Assembly (NCBI GenBank): GCA_023935145.1 | Contig: CM043698.1 | Span: 76,712,501 to 76,776,500, forward strand | Origin: Bretschneidera sinensis | Lineage: Eukaryota; Streptophyta; Magnoliopsida; Brassicales; Akaniaceae | Direction of reading: 5' to 3' | Length of the DNA: 64,000 nucleotides | Part shown: positions 43,521 through 55,149 of the stretch, one piece after another | Layout of the letters: the number at the start of each line of letters is the position of its first letter | Position numbering within the stretch: position 1 is the first letter of the stretch | Notes under the pieces: model-generated | Database searches by the model: none | What the model saw: only the letters and a program-made list of their open reading frames with translations | Told to the model about the DNA's origin: nothing | Program-made: the position numbers and the translations under genes

Positions 43521-46500
43521 TTAGATGGTAATATTTGCTTCTCCAGAAAATAAAGTATCTGTATATTTGAAGGGATAGCTGTCTTTCCTATTCATTTTGT
43601 GCATTCCCTTTCATACTTCAGAGAGTATGGATAGAGCAATTGCCTTTCTCGTCAGCTTCTATGCATCTTAATCTTTTTCTTGGTTATGCTGGTGGTATAT
43701 CGTGCAGACAATATTATTTATAAAAAAAATCTATGTTGTGCAGACAATATTTCTGATGGATGGACTACTGCCTACATTTGTACTTTCATTGGATGCAATA
43801 TGTAATACTACATGTTAGGGAAGTTAAAAACAATTTTTTGCAGCTGATATGCAGTGTGTTCAGGCTGGAGTTGAGATGGCTATTTAGTCAAAACTGGATG
43901 TCCTCGCCGAATTTAACTTTTGATGGCTTTCACTGTTTTGTCATCTTGATTACGAGGCTGTTTCACTTTTAGTATATGTTTAGTTCCTTTTCTTAACACT
44001 ACTTGTTTACATGTCCTGTTTTTAAATGTTTTATATGTGTTTTGACCTATGGTGTTGCTACTTTAGGAGGCATGAGATAATGGGAGTAGTTTTGGACCTT
44101 TCAAGTAATTCTTTTTTTCTTCTTTTAAATCCTTCTGTTGTCATATCATGGAAGCTGAATCACAGTATTTTGTATATAATTTATCTTAGTAAAGCCATAA
44201 TCTCTATTGTGGCCTTTAACAGAGGCAGCAATCATTTTGCAATTAACAGTCAGGAACTCCGGAAACTTTCTTACCTTTTCCATTTCTGAAAAATTGTTGC
44301 AGTGGCTGCACTTTATCAATGTTTTCGTTCTAGGCAATATAATTTCAATTCCATACAATTTATGCATGCTCTCATTCTAGGTGATGTGTTAGAGGCTTGT
44401 GTCTTCATATGCTATGAAATCCAAATGCTATCTGAATGTTTGTGGCGTTTTAGTATATTAGGTGTTATATTTGATTGATTTTGTGCATAATTGGTGATGC
44501 TCTGCCTGCTGTTTGTATCTTACCAAAAGAAGGGAAAAAGGGGGAAGAAAGGGAAAGGAAAAGTTGGGCTGGGAAACTGTAGTAGCTGGTTAAATTTGTA
44601 ATATAAGCAAATATCTGCCTGCTGTTCTCTTGTGGCTGCGAGTTGTGTGACCTTGTGTGGCATTGCCAATAAAGATTTGGGGTATGTAATCTTATTACTT
44701 CTGTTTGATTCTTATTTTGTTCCATATTTCTAGTGGAGAAGTATTGTCAAGCATTTGCAACACCGGCAACAATGCTTTTTCGTTTGTTTATCCATGATGT
44801 CTGTTAGTGGAGATACTATCTTGTAGATAGCTTTGTAATTAGGTGGCAGCCCGTGTGCCTTTGATTTATATACCGTGGCCTCATTGTGGTTTCTTGGAAG
44901 TTAAAACCGTTTTAGAAGCTAGGCCAAACGGTGATTGCTGATTATTAGAGCACCGAAGCGGTTACTTTGTAGCTGAAGGCTGCTCCAAACCTAGTTTCTT
45001 TATATTCCTTTGTTTAGGGAGTTAAATAGAATAGTGATTCATCAATGTTATGTTTTTGTTAGGACTCATCATGTTCCTTTGAACGTTTCTGGCTGCAGTT
45101 GTTGGGGACAAGGAGTGTTGGAGAAAAGAGAGGTAGGAGTACTTCATAGATACATCAGGGTAGGTTTGGCGGTTTTAGGTGTTAGGGTTTTGGGGTGGGT
45201 GCGGAATTAATTGATATCAAATACGTGTATTTTTAAGTGGCAGGGGGGATTGTCACTTGCCACGATCATTTTAAAAAAAAATGGTTACACCTTTATCAAA
45301 TTGATTTTTTTTCTTTAAAAAAATATTTTGGGATCATGTTAAATGGTGTCCTTAGAGAGATTAAGAAATACTCCATATTTTTTTTGAAAGGAAGAAATAC
45401 TCCATATTAAATAAGGTAGTAAAATTATAAGTAATGCATCATTTGAATTGAATCAACAACTTTTTTCAGAAAATTTTTTAAATGATTCTTTTCAGTTTAT
45501 TAAATATATCCTTATGTATAACCTATATTTTAAGTTTGTATATATGCGCTCATGTATATAAACACGTATATTGATGCATGCACATATATACATGTGTGTG
45601 GTATCCAATGATATTTTTTAGCCAAATACATGATGATAATAATTGTGTGATACGTAAATTATAAAGAAAGAGTATATCCTAAATTACGAGTTTCTAAATC
45701 AATTTATATTAATTTTGTACCTTTAATTATATTAATTGAATTTTGAAATAAAAAAGTACAATTTAAAAAAAAAATTAATGTATTTATCTGAGTATATGTT
45801 ATTTGTTAATAAGTTTCTTTAAAACACTTTATCATTTGTGGCTCTTATTCTCACTTTTTTGTCATAAAAAATAATTTGATTAATCATACATCTTATGCAA
45901 TTTGCTTGGGTTATCTTATACTTTATTAAGTGGATTTCTATAATGTTATAGGTTTAGAATTGTAGAGAATAATTTTTCTTCAACTTAAGAAATAAACACT
46001 ATATTTACGGTAAAGATTTAATTGAAAATAATTTAATGAAGATTAGACTTCTTAATCATACTGAATATCTTATAACACTAGTTCAAATAAATTTAAAATT
46101 AAGGTAATTTTGCTACACGTATAGTACATGTGAAACCTCACATAAACTTTTAAGGGTTAAAAATGATTTTTTGGAAACAAATAAAACATGTCAGAAAAAA
46201 ACACGAGGACTTTTAAATTAGTGATATTTTAATCTTTTTGTCACAAGTTCGTCTTCAAATGATACGTGCAACGTGTAAAGTTTTTATGTGTTATATGTAA
46301 ACTCACACGTATCGAATTTGAAGAAAATTTTTGTTAATTTTACTTTCCCGTGGATAATAGAGTGATAATACATTAAAGAAAGATATATCTTGATTATCTC
46401 CCCTCTTCTTCCATTCAATTTCCCAAGATAGCTAGAATAGAGTTTAGAAACTTACACTATCAAAGTTGCTCCTCTCCATTGAGCAAAACCCACATTTGAC

Positions 46501-46660
46501 CAAGAACTCTCATATTCTCTCAATTCATCAGAATAGAACTTGATGTAACCATTGCTTATTTCAAAGTGGAAAACAGGAAGAAAAAAAATCATATTGTCCC
46601 ATCACTCTATTATTTTTTTTATTATAATCAAATCTGGTTTTGGTTCAACTGATATTTTAA
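43521..46660. other. Intergenic AT-rich DNA
   Basis: No supported gene. The 43560-45200 part is T-rich with short open stretches that show no domain. The 45200-46660 part is strongly AT-rich with ATATA runs (45540-45600). Nothing else is recognised. Confidence 0.5.
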
Positions 46661-46663
46661 TTA

Positions 46664-46668
<5 letters not shown>

Positions 46669-46719
<51 letters not shown>
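46669..46719. repeat. (AT)n microsatellite
   Basis: About 50 bp of uninterrupted AT dinucleotides. A second, shorter (AC)n-(AT)n tract lies at about 47050-47100. Confidence 0.95.
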
Positions 46720-46720
<1 letters not shown>

Positions 46721-47068
46721 CCTTTATATTTTGGTATATTCTATTAAGATTTTTATGGTGTTAACTAAAAAGAATTCTATTGGAAACAATATGAGTTTAA
46801 ATATTTAGTTAAATTCCTTTTAGGAATTAAATTGTAACCACCCAAAAAGTTAAATTTGCACTTAACTAATGATTATTTATTGGTGGGTACTCGGTGCATT
46901 TAAAGAAAGGATCTTGTTAACGATTGTTGTAAAGGCTATGATTAAGGAACAATTAATATGATGAATGTATAGTATATAATTTGGAATTTTGAAATAACAA
47001 TTAACGTTTCTTTAACTATTTTTTCATTCTACCAAATATCTTTATTTACACACATATACACATACATA

Positions 47069-47100
<32 letters not shown>

Positions 47101-47121
47101 GTACATACATATACACATATT

Positions 47122-47944
47122 TAGAGGTGGTAAAATCCGATCCGACTCGATCGAAACTCGATCGGACCAAAAAATACATTAAAATAATATGACACGAACC
47201 CGACCCGACTCTTAACCCGAGTGATCCATATTCAAAATGACCCGACCCGACTCGACCTGAAACCCGAGCTCAAAACGACTCAACCTTACCCGAAATGACT
47301 TGAAACTATAATTTTTTTTATATAAAAACAATTTGTTTTTTAAAACTGAGATAATAATTAATTTACTAGTTGTTAAATAAAATAAATTATATCATAATTA
47401 GTTATTTATGAATTTACATGTGTTGGTATGTATGGTTCAATATTTTATTAATGTGAATAATCTCATTAATTTTAAATCAAAAATTGAGAAGAGTAAATTT
47501 TGCATTATTCTTCAAATCATAATAAAATTTTATTTTTAATTGTTCTGAAAAAACATAATAAAATGAAGTGATTATATGAAATTTAATCTCTAAAATTCGA
47601 TATAAGATGTTACTAGTATATAACTGTGTTGACCAGTTGTTTGAGATCATTTAAAACTGAATTTTGGGATTAAGATTCATAACATTGCATATTGCATTAA
47701 AAATTAAATATGTCTTTTAAAAAAATTAAGCATTGATTTATTATTAATTAATTTTTATGAATTTGACAATGTAACTCGTTTAGTCATATTATATGTAAAT
47801 AAAATATATTTTTTGATTAAGTATAAATATTTATTTTGTTGACTTGACCCGATATGACCTAAAACCCGATACGATCCCGAGCTTGATTCGAACTCGATCC
47901 GAACCGAACCCAATTTACCCGATCCGACCCGTTTGCCACGTCAC
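47122..47944. mobile_element. hAT-like non-autonomous element (823 bp)
   Basis: The left end reads TAGAGGTGGTAAAATCCGATCC; the right end reads, in reverse complement, GTGACGTGGCAAACGGGTCGG. They are degenerate inverted repeats of the hAT type (consensus TAGAGGTGGCAAA). The flanks are an imperfect 8-bp duplication, CACATATT (47114-47121) and CGCATATT (47945-47952). Both ends are rich in repeats of the word GACCCG (47150-47290 and 47840-47935) on the plus strand, and the middle is AT-rich without coding sequence. Confidence 0.75.
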
Positions 47945-47952
47945 CGCATATT

Positions 47953-48534
47953 ACCTTTACTAGGATATTTTAGAAAGTAATTTTTTTCAAATCAATAATC
48001 ATTAATTATTATACATTAATAACATTAATATAATGTTAAATTTAATCATCATTTTTTTTGGTTAGTGGAGATAGCCGAGGTATTTTAATACTCCTTGGCT
48101 ATTGCTTTTGAGACAATGGTTAACATTTGTCTTAAAAAAAAGACAATTTACTTAAGTGATAATACATTCATTTGGTAAAATTTCTATTAAAAATATATAA
48201 CACATAATTTAATGATAAAATTGTTTTTTATTATCAATATTTTTTTAATACCTAAAATAAAAATTTATCACTAAGTATATGTATTTACCACCAAACAATT
48301 TGTCTATTTTTTTTTCTTTTCTCAAGTACCCTGTAATCTACCTTATTTATTTTCTGTGGGACAGAAATAGTACTAGTACTTTGGCTGAGAGGCTTCCACG
48401 TATAGAAAGCTCAAAGCGTCAAACGAAGTTTAGTTGGCCGAAGAACACTTTGATTTCTCCGTCTTTCTTGGAGGCAACCAAGTGTTCTTTGATCCAACCA
48501 ACACATCCACTTTTTAAAACTTTTTAAAAACTTA
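47953..48534 (+). other. Upstream region of the carbonic anhydrase gene
   Basis: AT-rich up to about 48340, then more mixed sequence with no supported open frame. It presumably carries the promoter. No transposon borders were found. Confidence 0.4.
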
Positions 48535-48537
48535 TCT

Positions 48538-48548
48538 CTTTATATATG
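48538..48548 (+). promoter_or_regulatory. TATA box of the carbonic anhydrase gene
   Basis: tttatatatgc lies about 105 bp upstream of the start codon at 48651, a suitable distance for a short plant 5' leader. Confidence 0.55.
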
Positions 48549-48650
48549 CCCTAACATTTACTCCCAAATGACTATCCAAAATCCTCAGTCCTTGCTTTCT
48601 TCCACGTTTCACACTCTAGAAACGCCAATTTACCTTTGCGGAACTCTCTA

Positions 48651-51600
48651 ATGGCAGCCATTCTTGCACCTGCCTCTGTTTCAAAGGACCCCTCGTCCCA
48701 CAGACCCCTCGTTCCCTTGAAAACGCCAACGGTAGATCCTCTGATCTGTCTTTCGCCCTATATGTTCATGTATATATGTTTGATGTTTCTGTAATCTGGT
48801 TCTGGGTTCGTTCATTTCTTGTGTTTGGCTGCAGATCTTTGGTTCTAGGGTAAAATTTGGGGAATTTGAGCAGACCCATTTGAGATTATGTACTTCTTTC
48901 AGGTAAGTAATTGTATCAATGAACTTTTCTGCAGTAAATAACATCAGATTTTCTAAATTTGCCTTCTTTTATAAACTGACGTAGAGAGTTACTGTTTTAT
49001 AGCTTTAAATGTTAAGCCTGTGACAATTGTGGTTAAGAGATTGATTTGAAGATAATGGGCTCAATATTTGTTAATTGAGGTGAATGTCTGAAGAATGCCT
49101 TGTAGAGGCTAGAGATTAGTAGTAGTTTGGCTCTACGGTTCTTTGTTGCTTTGTTTTAATTTTTGGGCATACTTTAGTATCTTATTGCAAATATCAGTTA
49201 AGAAATTCTTGGTAAAATTTGAATTGATGTTGAATTGAACTTCATTTATTTGTTTTTGTTTTGATAATTCGGTGTGGGGCAATTTGAACTTGGGACCTCC
49301 TCTAAAAGAGGAGAGGTGTGGTTACCAATTGGGCTTATGCCCAAGCAACTGAAATTCAAAATTTGGGTCTAAATGAGTTGCCCTGATATAGATGCTAATT
49401 TAAGACATGTTTTAGATAAAAACGAAATTTCTGTTTGTCTAGTCCTGCATCTCTCAGCTACAAAAATGCACTACTCTTCTTGCTGGTGAGGTTACTGTAA
49501 TGGGGTTGGCTAAAGATCTCTTGTGATGTTGCAAGCTTCTAATTTTGTTATTTGATGATTTGTTTATAGGAGAAGTTATACAATTTAAGATTACAACTAC
49601 CATCCAACTTTCTGGATTGACCGAGAGATAAGCTTGTCTCCATTTTCGCTTACACACAATGTAATTTGTTGAAATCGAATTTACTAAGACTTCTGGATTT
49701 TGCTGCTCATATATCTTACATTGATATATGCAGGAGTGTTCCCAGACTGAAATTGAAGGCTTCAAGAGAGCCACCAGGACTGACTCAGGAACTCAAAAGT
49801 GACAAACAGGAGAGCATAGTTCAAACAGAAAATGAATATGATTTGTTTGATCAGATGAAACTTCGGTTTCTGACATTCAAGAAGCATAAATACATGTAAG
49901 CATCGAAGAACTCGAGCCTATGATGGTTTAGATTTGAAAACATTTAGTTTGTCATCTAACAAGACATACATTGTTGAGCAGGGATAACTTAGAACATTTT
50001 CAAAGTCTTGCCAAGGCTCAAGCTCCAAAGGTGATAATTTTTCCTTATTTTCTCCATTTTAGTCATTATTTTTTCATTGCTTTGTGTAATGCATATTTTG
50101 GGAACAGATTGTTTGGCTTTGACAGCCCCTCACTCTTTTACTTGAATTCCATTGCTGAAGTGTTTAGAAAAATAGTTTGTTTCTAACAATTTGGAGAACA
50201 GTTTATGGTGATTGCTTGTGCAGACTCTAGGGTTTGCCCCTCAAACATCCTGGGGTTTCAACCAGGAGAAGCCTTCATGATTCGTAATGTTGCCAATATG
50301 GTACCTACCTATGAGGTATATAATGCATTTCAGTTTGTTTTACATTAGTTTTATGCCTATTTTCAGTGGGTATTGAGCTATCAAATGAATCTTTGGTATA
50401 TAAGTATATTTGAACATGCCCCTTTTTTCCTTACTTTGTTTTTGTTTCTGCAGAGTGGACCCTCAGAAACAAATGCTGCACTGGAATTTTCTGTAAATAC
50501 TCTTGAAGTGAGTAATTTGTGCCTTTTCTTTCCCTATGCACCCTCTCAAATGGAGAAGCATAACAACTTAGAAATAGAACGAATTTATCTCATCATCTTG
50601 AAGTTAACAGAATTAATTTACACTATGATAATCAATACTTATTGAATCGTGACCAATAATTGGACAGTTTGCTGTGTCTAGAAGTTTCCAATAATTCTGA
50701 TTTCTTGAATAGTTTGTAGAAGATTATTTTGATGAGGCAGGATTGCTTTATGTTTTGATTATTAAATATGAAACCCATATGGACAATTATCAATTCATGA
50801 ACCCTTCAGAATTATGTCTATTCTTTTCTCTCTTAAGAAGTGGTAAATTAATTCCTTTGCAGGTTGAAAACATTTTAGTCATTGGCCATAGCTGCTGCGG
50901 AGGCATTCGTGCCCTTATGAACATGCAAGATGAATTAGATTCAAGGTTTGTTTAGCATAAGATTTTTGGTTCCTAGTACAATCAATGTAGACCATTTTTA
51001 TTTAAAACAATGCATATATGTTGCTCACTCAGCAAAACTCACTTTTTCAGTAGCTTTATTAGAAGTTGGGTTATTGTTGGGAAGAATGCAAGGTTAAGCA
51101 CAAAAGCTGCTGCTTCCAACCTCAACTTTGACCAGCAGTGCAGGCACTGTGAGAAGGTGATGTCTTTTACCAAATGTTTAAAATTTGTAGGTCCATTAGA
51201 ATTTTTGGTCCTACAAGGATAATCACTTTTTCAGTAGAAGAATCCATCTTCATTTGGGATTCAAAACCAGTAAGAGCCCGTTTGGTTTTCACAAGGAATG
51301 GAATGGAATGGGAATGAAATATGATTAATAATTTAAAAATGAAGCATGAGGGAGATTGGGGAAATGAAGTACTTGTATTTTTGTTGGTAGAGTATGTTGC
51401 CTTATGTCCAATTGAGAAGAATAGATTTACCAAATTTAAGATGGTAATCCTTTTAATTTCCGTTGGATATAAGGAAACATACTTTACCAACAAATATACC
51501 AACACTGTATCCCCTCAGTAACCCCCTCCAAGTTGCATTTTTAGAGCATTAATCCTATTCCATTCCTTGTACAACCCAAACGGGGGCTAAGGGGATTAGA

Positions 51601-52382
51601 ATTTGGAACTCCTGTCCTCAATAACGGGAACAACTTTACGCACAAAGAGGAGTAATCGATCTTTTAATGTCTTGTTGTCAGCATTTGTGTTTGAGAAAAT
51701 TAGAAAATTATAGATGCCTTTTGGCTATGGTATCTGGATTTCAAAGGTAGAGGTTCATCATTGTGGTTTCAGAAACACAAGGCGTTGTTTGGGTTTGGAT
51801 TAGAAACAACTTAAAGTTGTTCAAGGCAAAAATTAAGTTGCATGCTTTTTTTATCTTTAATCCAAACCCAAACAACGCCAATGAAACGCATATAAGTACT
51901 GTGTTAAGACTTAAAATAGACTAGTCCTTCTTTGCCAGGCTGCTTATCCCCTCCTGAATGCTTTGGCTTTTACTAATATTACAATTTCCCCTTGAAGATA
52001 AAACCAAAAGAGATTGGGAGGTGAATTTCAAGTCACTGGGTAGAAAATGATTTAACTGGAGGGTGGCGTGAAACTATAAAATTATGTCATTTTTATATGA
52101 CCACAAATAAAAATTTACGGTTTTATCGAGATTTGGGTCATTTGGAATAACAAATTCACTGATACTCTTCTTTTACAGGAGTCAATCAACTGTTCATTGT
52201 TAAACCTGCTCACTTACCCTTGGATAGAGGAAAAGGTAAGGAGAGGTGTGCTCTCAATTCACGGTGGGTACTATGACTTCATTGACTGTACATTTGAGAA
52301 ATGGACACTGGATTACAAAGGAGGCAATAGAAAGGAGGAAAGTAGCAGAATTGCAGTAAAAAAACGATCATTTTGGTGCTGA
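48651..52382 (+). CDS. BCA5: Beta-carbonic anhydrase, organellar (BCA5-like), nine exons
   Basis: Nine GT-AG exons join in frame: 48651-48731, 48835-48902, 49734-49895, 49982-50030, 50202-50315, 50454-50507, 50863-50945, 51051-51156 and 52179-52382, giving 921 bases including the stop and 306 residues. The enzyme interconverts carbon dioxide and bicarbonate. Zinc ligands are Cys126 (in [13 protein letters not shown]), His185 and Cys188 (in [13 protein letters not shown]); Asp128-Arg130 is the catalytic dyad. [17 protein letters not shown] and [23 protein letters not shown] are other conserved blocks. The C-terminus has [18 protein letters not shown]. The first 100 residues are Ser/Arg/Lys-rich and low in acids near the start, consistent with a chloroplast or mitochondrial transit peptide. 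The closest named type I recall is plant BCA5. No lesion is seen. Confidence 0.95.
49244..49345 (-). mobile_element. tRNA-derived SINE in intron 2 of the carbonic anhydrase gene
   Basis: On the minus strand an A-box-like AGCCCAATTGGTAAC (plus 49321-49335) is followed 30 bp later by a B-box-like AAGTTCAAATTGCC (plus 49278-49291) and then an A-rich tail (plus-strand tttgtttttgttttgat). This spacing is that of a polymerase III promoter in a tRNA-derived SINE. No clear target-site duplication. Confidence 0.6.
51274..51587. mobile_element. Tourist-like MITE (PIF/Harbinger) in intron 8
   Basis: The left end GAGCCCGTTTGG and inverse right end GCCCCCGTTTGG extend into a longer shared inverted repeat (both include ACAAGGAATGGAAT). 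The 3-bp duplication TAA flanks it at 51271-51273 and 51588-51590, as expected for PIF/Harbinger. The element is 314 bp and has no coding sequence. Confidence 0.85.
51781..51879. mobile_element. 99-bp fold-back element in intron 8
   Basis: Perfect 22-bp inverted repeats (GGCGTTGTTTGGGTTTGGAT.. at 51781-51802, inverse at 51858-51879) enclose about 55 bp that contain another small palindrome (aacaacttaaagttgtt). It is a MITE-like hairpin; no convincing duplication of the target was found. Confidence 0.75.
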
Positions 52383-54112
52383 ATTTTGCTTCAGTTTACT
52401 CTGTATTAGTTGCTTTTTTTCTTCTTTTTTTTCCCTTTCTAATTCTCTTCATTCTAATTATTTTCTTAATTTATGATAACAGTAAAAAAAATAATGTTAT
52501 TCCTTCGAATATCAAGGAATAGCTATTATGTTGTATGTGTTGCAATCATATGTTGTTTTAATGTCATAGTTTGTTGTTGTAATGTGCTATTCCTTGCTAA
52601 CGTTGGATCCGTCTACTTCTTTTTTTATGGTTTAAATTTAAATTTATGAAATTGATGATGACACGAATCTGTGAACGATTGTAGCATGATAAATTCGTAA
52701 GATACCACTGCCTGCTCAGCAGGAGAATTGCATTCACAGCTCGGGATGGGCAGACTCTGGCAGAGTGGTAGATGATATTTGCTGACTTCAAGTAGAAAGA
52801 TAGTTTTAGCTAGTAATGAGTTAGCATGAACCCCAAGAGAACTGCTGTCTTTAAAACGTCAAAACTTAATATCTGAATGCAAGAACGAGCACATGCGCTC
52901 TTCACTGTATCTTGTTCAGTTCTTGCGAATTGGGAGGATTTGGAGAGAGAACCTCTATTATAATTTTTGACTATTTTGATAATTTAGAGTATATCCTAAT
53001 CTTCAAAACAATTTTCTTTTGGTATAAAACACGTGTTCATATTATCTAGTTTAATTTTGCATCAAGGCCAAATGCAATAAAAATAATAGAAATGGAAAAG
53101 AATAGTTGGAGCTACGTGTTCTGAGCTTTTTGTGAACATTGATCAAACATCTGCAATGCATATTGAAGTTGCAAAAAAAAAAAACTATTCAATATTTCAG
53201 TTTCCGACCCAATAATTAATTTGATATCCACAAATAATATTTTATTTTTAGAATCTCATTGAAACCTGTAAAACTTAAATCGACAAACTAATTAGAAAAG
53301 CATGACACCACGGTATATCAATAAAAAATAGAATCATTGAGAGAAATTAAGAAGCTAAACCCAGAAGTCATAAACAAGAGATTGAATAAGACTATTATCC
53401 AAGTGAAAGAGATAAAACATGGATGCAAGAAATTAAGGCTCCCATTGGTAGAAAAAAAAAATGAGAGGAAGGGAGAGGGAGAGGGAAGAATATAAAGAGT
53501 ATGAAAAAATAAAAATATTGATGTTTTCTATCGTGCATTTAATAAAAATGATAGAAAAGTGAGATGAAAGAAAAAAAACATATCAAGATAATTAATTTCT
53601 TTTAACTTTTGCTCCCAATCATTTCAATCGGGAAAGATTATGATTTATATATAGAAAAAAAAAACATCAATAATCCTTTTTTTTTCTTTTCATTTTTTTT
53701 TACCAAACGATAAAAATGTTCTATCCACTCAATTTTTCTTTTCTCTCACTATTCTTTCTTTTCACTTTTTTCTCTACTAATTATTACCTAACATTATGCA
53801 GTCGTATATTGAAAAATTCTTTCTTTATTACATTAACAGTCGAGTTTTGGTTAGTTCATCTAAAGAAGACAAACAACCATATTATTCAGTGTTTGGTTAG
53901 CATACATTTCCCCAATTCGCCAATTTGTTAAGGTTCTGGTTGTAATACGTTCACCCAATTTCCTAAATCTAGTTTTGTTGCATCCATATTTGGCAAATCT
54001 TACATAACAAGGTTTGAAACTAGAGAACAGAACAAGCAGATAATAAAATACAGATGATTATTTTTGAAAGTTCATAGTTATCATGATATATGTAGAAGTG
54101 ACATAGGTGAGA
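52383..54112 (+). other. 3' flank of the carbonic anhydrase gene and AT-rich spacer
   Basis: The first 250 bp are T-rich and probably hold the 3' UTR. From 53000 on the DNA is AT-rich, with A-runs and a purine-rich patch (gagaggaagggagagggaga near 53463) facing a pyrimidine-rich patch (53690-53780). These could be ends of a small inverted-repeat element, but no border was proven. No gene is supported. Confidence 0.4.
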
Positions 54113-54457
54113 AGTTGAGCTTGAAGAGCCCAAGTTGCCTGCATACCCAAACCTGAATTGCAAAAATCTGAAATGCCAAAGATTGAGGCGCCCAAGTTGC
54201 CTGAATACCCAAAGCCTGAAATACCCAAAGCTGAATTGCCAAAACCAGAGCTACCAAAGCCTGAAGTGCCCAATCTGCCTGAATTGCCAAAACCTGAAAG
54301 TTCCCAAGTTGCTTGAAGTGCCGAAGCCTGAGGTACAACAGTTACTGAATTGCCAAAGCCTGAGGTGCCCAAGCTACATGAATTGCCGAAGCCTGAAATG
54401 CCCAAGTTGCCACCACTCCTTCATCTACCTGACTTGCCCAAGCCTTCATTTCCTTGA
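54113..54457 (+). pseudogene. PELPK-type proline-rich cell-wall protein, pseudogene fragment
   Basis: Across two plus-strand frames the peptide is a run of pentapeptides of the form P-E-[LIVM]-P-K: PKLPEYPKPEIPKAELPKPE, then LPKPEVPNLPELPKPE, and after a TGA (54314) and frameshifts, ELPKPEVPKLHELPKPEMPKL and LPDLPKPSFP before TGA at 54455. This is the signature of the plant PELPK1-like secreted proline-rich proteins of the cell wall. There is no signal peptide or start codon upstream, and at least two frameshifts plus a stop are present, so it is a 5'-truncated, decayed copy. The same repeat opens Gly/Phe/Ser-rich frames on the other strand that are artefacts. Confidence 0.75.
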
Positions 54458-55140
54458 GTTCAATACTAAATATACTTCCATTCGGTAATAGGCATTGCAT
54501 ATTTTTGATGTGTTTATGGATTGGAAATTTGTATGATCATTAATTATGAATTTCTTTGCTACCATATGATTCATGTAATTTTTTGTTTGTTTGTTTGTCT
54601 GAGATGCCAGCCACTTGAGAGTGGTTAATTAAATAAAAAATGATCGTTAGGTTTTCTTTGATCATAATGCAAGATAAAATTGAATATTGTTGGGTTTTTT
54701 TCCTCCATATTTTTCAAAACTAATGTAATTGTATTTTGTAAGATTTTGTATTTTTGGATATTATTTTCGTTGCACTTAAATAGTGAGTGTATTTGGATTT
54801 TATTTTTTAGTCATACAATAAATCTCAATTTAAGATTGAAGAGTACTTCAATTCAGTTATGCCATAACATGGCTAATACTTCAGTTTTTTTCTCACTAAC
54901 AAATAGGGGCATCAAATTATTTATCATACTATTTGAAAACCCAAAAATAAGATAATTTATACAAATATTTATTTAATAAAATAATTATATTTATCACATA
55001 TATTATTATTAAATATAACCCTTAACCCTACTACAAAGAACTTGCAATTTATTCAAACCATCAAGTTTCAACCCTTTATTTTTCAGCTCAATTCCTCTAA
55101 ATCCAGCATAATCAAAATGAGCCCAACTGTTTCCATTGCA
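54458..55140. other. AT-rich spacer
   Basis: No gene or repeat recognised. A (GTTT)n-like tgtttgtttgtttgtctg occurs near 54584. Confidence 0.4.
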
Positions 55141-55149
55141 AGAACTATA

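Noticed and set aside
53440..53740. Purine-rich and pyrimidine-rich patches that might be the two ends of a MITE
   Set aside because: No matching terminal repeat or flanking duplication could be defined.
54058..54405. Minus-strand Gly/Phe/Ser-rich open frame (GFGNS repeats)
   Set aside because: It is the reverse reading of the PELPK-type repeat on the plus strand; the plus-strand peptide matches a known plant family, while the minus-strand one does not.
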